Of a DNA stretch of 64,000 nucleotides, positions 61,700 to 64,000 are shown piece by piece. A program made the translations under genes and the position numbers. Every line of letters begins with the position of its first letter. Positions within the stretch are counted from its first letter, which is position 1. The notes under the pieces are model-generated. The model made no database searches, had not been told where the DNA came from, and saw only the letters and a program-made list of their open reading frames with translations. Location: the NCBI GenBank assembly GCA_963696105.1, contig CAVOIP010000004.1, positions 434,001 to 498,000 of the forward strand, in the 5' to 3' direction. Source of the stretch: CAVRTM01 sp963696105. GTDB taxonomy: Bacteria; Actinomycetota; Actinomycetes; Actinomycetales; Dermatophilaceae.

Positions 61700-62692
61700 T
61701 CAGTCTTCCTTGGGGGGTGAGGTGACGAGGGCGCCGCCGTCGTGGCCGGCGGCGGTGCCGGCCACGGCACCGTGCTCGCGCACCATCCGCCGGGCCTGCT
61801 CGAGGTCGTCCGGGGTCTTGACGGCGAGGACCTCGACGCCGGGAAGGTTGCGCTTGGCCAGGTTGGTGAGGGTGCCCGCCGGCGGGATCTCGACGAGCCC
61901 GGTGACACCGAGGTCGCGGAAGGTCTGCATGCACAGGTCCCAGCGGACGGGGTTGCTGACCTGGCGCACCAGCCGGCCGAGGACCTCGTGGCCGCTGTCG
62001 ACGCGCGCGCCGTCGCGGTTGGACAGCAGGGGGACCACCGGGTCGGAGGTCGCGATCGCGCGGGCGTAGCCGCCGAGGAGGTCCACCGCCGGAGCCATGT
62101 GGGAGGTGTGGAAGGCGCCCGCGACCTGCAGGGGGATCACCCTGGCCTTGGCCGGCGGGTCGTCCTTGAGCGCCGCGAGCTGCTCCAGCGTGCCGGCCGC
62201 CACGACCTGCCCACCGCCGTTGTTGTTGGCGGCCGTCAGGCCGTGCCGCTGCAGGACGGTGGCGACCTCGTCGGGATCGCCGCCGACGACGGCGCTCATC
62301 CCGGTGGGGGTCACCGCGCTGGCCTCAGCCATGGCCCTGCCGCGCTCGCGGACGAACACCATCGCCTGCTCGACGCCGAGGACACCGGCCAGGGCGGCGG
62401 CGGTGATCTCGCCCACGGAGTGCCCGGCGGTGGCACCGACGCCGTCGCGAAGGTCGGCCGGCCGCTCGAAGAGAGCGAGCGCGCTGACCAGCCCGGCGCC
62501 GACGATCAGCGGCTGGGCGACGGCGGTGTCCTTGATCGTCTCGGCGTCCGAGACGGTGCCGTGCGTCACGAGGTCCAGCCCGGCGACGGCAGAGAGCCAG
62601 TCCAGCCGGTCGCGCACCCCGGGCAGCTCGAGCCAGGGCGTGAGGAAGCCGGGGGTCTGGGAGCCCTGTCCAGGGCAGACGAGAACGAGCAC
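61700..62692 (-). CDS. fabD: Malonyl-CoA:ACP transacylase
   Basis: A 330-residue acyltransferase. The nucleophile Ser92 lies in ATAGHSVGEITAAAL, the partner His195 in GAFHTSHMAP, and the N-terminus has CPGQGSQTPGF. It loads malonate onto AcpP. It begins 78 bp after fasR and leads the fab operon. Confidence 0.95.
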   Translation of the reverse strand: MLVLVCPGQGSQTPGFLTPWLELPGVRDRLDWLSAVAGLDLVTHGTVSDAETIKDTAVAQPLIVGAGLVSALALFERPADLRDGVGATAGHSVGEITAAALAGVLGVEQAMVFVRERGRAMAEASAVTPTGMSAVVGGDPDEVATVLQRHGLTAANNNGGGQVVAAGTLEQLAALKDDPPAKARVIPLQVAGAFHTSHMAPAVDLLGGYARAIATSDPVVPLLSNRDGARVDSGHEVLGRLVRQVSNPVRWDLCMQTFRDLGVTGLVEIPPAGTLTNLAKRNLPGVEVLAVKTPDDLEQARRMVREHGAVAGTAAGHDGGALVTSPPKED

Positions 62693-62770
62693 CCCTCCAC
62701 CCTTCCCGCTGGGTCGTGACCTGGTCGTGACCGATCGGCACCAACAATGGGAGCCGGTTCTGTAGGTTTG

Positions 62771-64000
62771 CTACAAAGACGGTGGCGTCGCGACCGCGGA
62801 CGTGGCCGTGTCGTCGCGGGATGCCGGACGCCGCCAGCCGGGCGCGGCCGGCTGCGCCAGGCGCCCCACGGCCACCGCGATCCGCACGATGTTGGCCTCC
62901 CGCGCATGGGCCAGGTCGTAGCCGGTCACGGTCGCGATCCGGCCCAGCCGGTAGCGCACCGTGTTGGGGTGGACGAACAGCACCCGTGCCGTGGACTCGA
63001 GTCCGCCGCCGCCGTCGAGGAACGCGCTCGCGGTCTCGAACAGCGACCCGCCGGCGGCCACCAGGGGCCGGTAGACGCGGTCGACCAGCAGCCGGCGGGC
63101 GTGCTCGTCCCCGGCGAGCACCCGCTCGGGCAGCAGGTCGTCGGCCAGGACCGGACGGGGGGCGTCCGGCCAGGCCGGCGCGGCGAGCAGCCCCGACAGG
63201 GCGGCCCGCGCCGACCGGCCGGCGGCAAACAGGTGCGGGACGGTGGGCCCGACCACGATCGGGCCCTCCCCGAAGTGCTCGGCCAGCGACTGCGCCGTGC
63301 TGCCGGCGTCCTCCACGCCGCCGAGGATGCCCACCAGGCGACGCCCCTGCACGGCCGCCAGCGACTCGACCTGCAACCGTGCGGCGCCCCGGCGCAGGGC
63401 GTCGACGACCCCGGCCGAGCTGCCCTGCGGCGCCGACCCGGCCACCACCGCGACGTGGCTGACCGTGCCCCAGCCGAGCGCCGCAGCCCGCGACTGCATC
63501 GAGTCGTCGGCCTCACCACGCAGGACGGCGTCGACCACCAGGGACTCCAGGCGGGCGTCCCAGGCGCCGCGGGCCTCCGCCGCCTCGGCGTAGACCTGCG
63601 CGGCCGCGAACGCGATCTCCCGCGAGTAGCGCAGCACCGCCTCACGCAGCCCCTGCTCCTCGCCGGGTGCGGCCAGGTTGACGACCTCGTCCTCTACCAC
63701 GTCGACCATCGAGCGGACCAGGTCCAGCGTCTGCCCGAGGCTGATCGAGCGGGTCAGCTCGCGCGGGGCGGTGCCGAAGACATCGGCCGTGATGTGCGGG
63801 CTGCCCACCGGGTCGCGATACCACGCGATGAAGGCGCCGATGCCGGCCTGGGCGACCAGGCCGACCCACGAGCGGTCCTCCGCGGACAGGGCGCGGTACC
63901 AGTCGTGGTTGGTCTCCATCCGCCGGATGGCGGCGGTGGACAGCGCGCCGGCGCTGCGCTCCACGCGGCGCCGGGTGGCGGCGCTGGTGCGGGGGCCCGA
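62771..64000 (-). CDS. fasR: PucR-family regulator of fatty acid synthesis (FasR-like), partial
   Basis: An open frame runs from the stop at 62771 to the window edge. The readable 410 residues include RALSAEDRSWVGLVAQAGIG and DPVGSPHITADVFGTAPREL, as in FasR. The C-terminal PucR HTH is LESTARVLFVHPNTVRYRLG and REANIVRIAVAVGRLA. A GTG at 63964 is in frame, but the sequence before it (SGPRTSAATRRRVERSAGAL) looks like protein, so the true start is probably just outside. FasR is known to activate fabD-fabH-acpP-fabF, the genes directly downstream. Confidence 0.9.
   Translation of the reverse strand, partial: SGPRTSAATRRRVERSAGALSTAAIRRMETNHDWYRALSAEDRSWVGLVAQAGIGAFIAWYRDPVGSPHITADVFGTAPRELTRSISLGQTLDLVRSMVDVVEDEVVNLAAPGEEQGLREAVLRYSREIAFAAAQVYAEAAEARGAWDARLESLVVDAVLRGEADDSMQSRAAALGWGTVSHVAVVAGSAPQGSSAGVVDALRRGAARLQVESLAAVQGRRLVGILGGVEDAGSTAQSLAEHFGEGPIVVGPTVPHLFAAGRSARAALSGLLAAPAWPDAPRPVLADDLLPERVLAGDEHARRLLVDRVYRPLVAAGGSLFETASAFLDGGGGLESTARVLFVHPNTVRYRLGRIATVTGYDLAHAREANIVRIAVAVGRLAQPAAPGWRRPASRDDTATSAVATPPSL

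Overview
The window is high-GC DNA from an actinobacterium. A FasR-FabD-FabH-AcpP-FabF fatty-acid cluster, a DUF3145 gene, an Asp23/Gls24 envelope-stress operon, a small DUF6131 membrane protein and a c-di-AMP riboswitch before an NlpC/P60 gene all fit the phylum. A Micrococcales (Intrasporangiaceae-like) host is my guess, not something the sequence proves.

Region 1 (1-18 kb) is metabolic and redox, mostly intact. It holds a partial enolase-superfamily gene, an FAD/Fe-S dehydrogenase, an aldo/keto reductase, a CopD-like protein, a MarR regulator and a MetX-like hydrolase. Next come an SDR and a five-gene minus-strand operon (small membrane protein, gluconate-dehydrogenase subunit 3, GMC oxidoreductase, PoxB-like ThDP enzyme, enolase-superfamily enzyme). 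This operon is divergent from a cation/Ca2+ exchanger, which is followed by an orphan cytochrome oxidase subunit I. An inverted repeat, CGCAA-N3-TTGCG, lies in three promoter regions: MarR/hydrolase, SDR, and operon/exchanger (three copies). This suggests a local MarR regulon. Region 2 (16.8-21.1 kb) has small sensory and stress genes: an ANTAR protein, an SMR pump, an NlpC/P60 hydrolase under a ydaO riboswitch, two cupins and a diiron ODP-fold protein.

Region 3 (21.1-32 kb) mixes mobile debris (IS256, IS110 and tyrosine-integrase remnants, a P-type ATPase stub) with an intact envelope-stress module. In that module an ECF sigma factor and a zinc-finger/Asp23 fusion protein face a seven-gene Asp23/AmaP operon; a SpoIIE-type phosphatase follows. 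Region 4 (31.9-39.6 kb) is a coherent uptake/hydrolysis locus: an M20 hydrolase divergent from an XRE-cupin regulator, DUF1028, and a branched-chain-amino-acid/urea-type ABC transporter with a fused permease-ATPase.

Region 5 (40.3-56.7 kb) looks like a genomic island, or two stacked ones, at a CAU-anticodon tRNA gene. The intact tRNA is at 56623-56699; 48 bp of its 3' half are repeated exactly at 40346-40393, and a diverged copy lies at 52822-52864. The cargo includes a FadR-type regulator, a hydantoinase, an MFS transporter, an amidase, an SDR, a zinc alcohol dehydrogenase, a LuxR regulator, PPK2 and an FAD monooxygenase, plus phage remnants (endonuclease VII, terminase-like HTH). Many of these genes carry single-base frameshifts, from decay or sequence error.

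Region 6 (56.9-64 kb) returns to core genome: RidA and PaiB-like genes (both frameshifted), DUF3145, then fabF-acpP-fabH-fabD and the fasR regulator, which runs off the window end.
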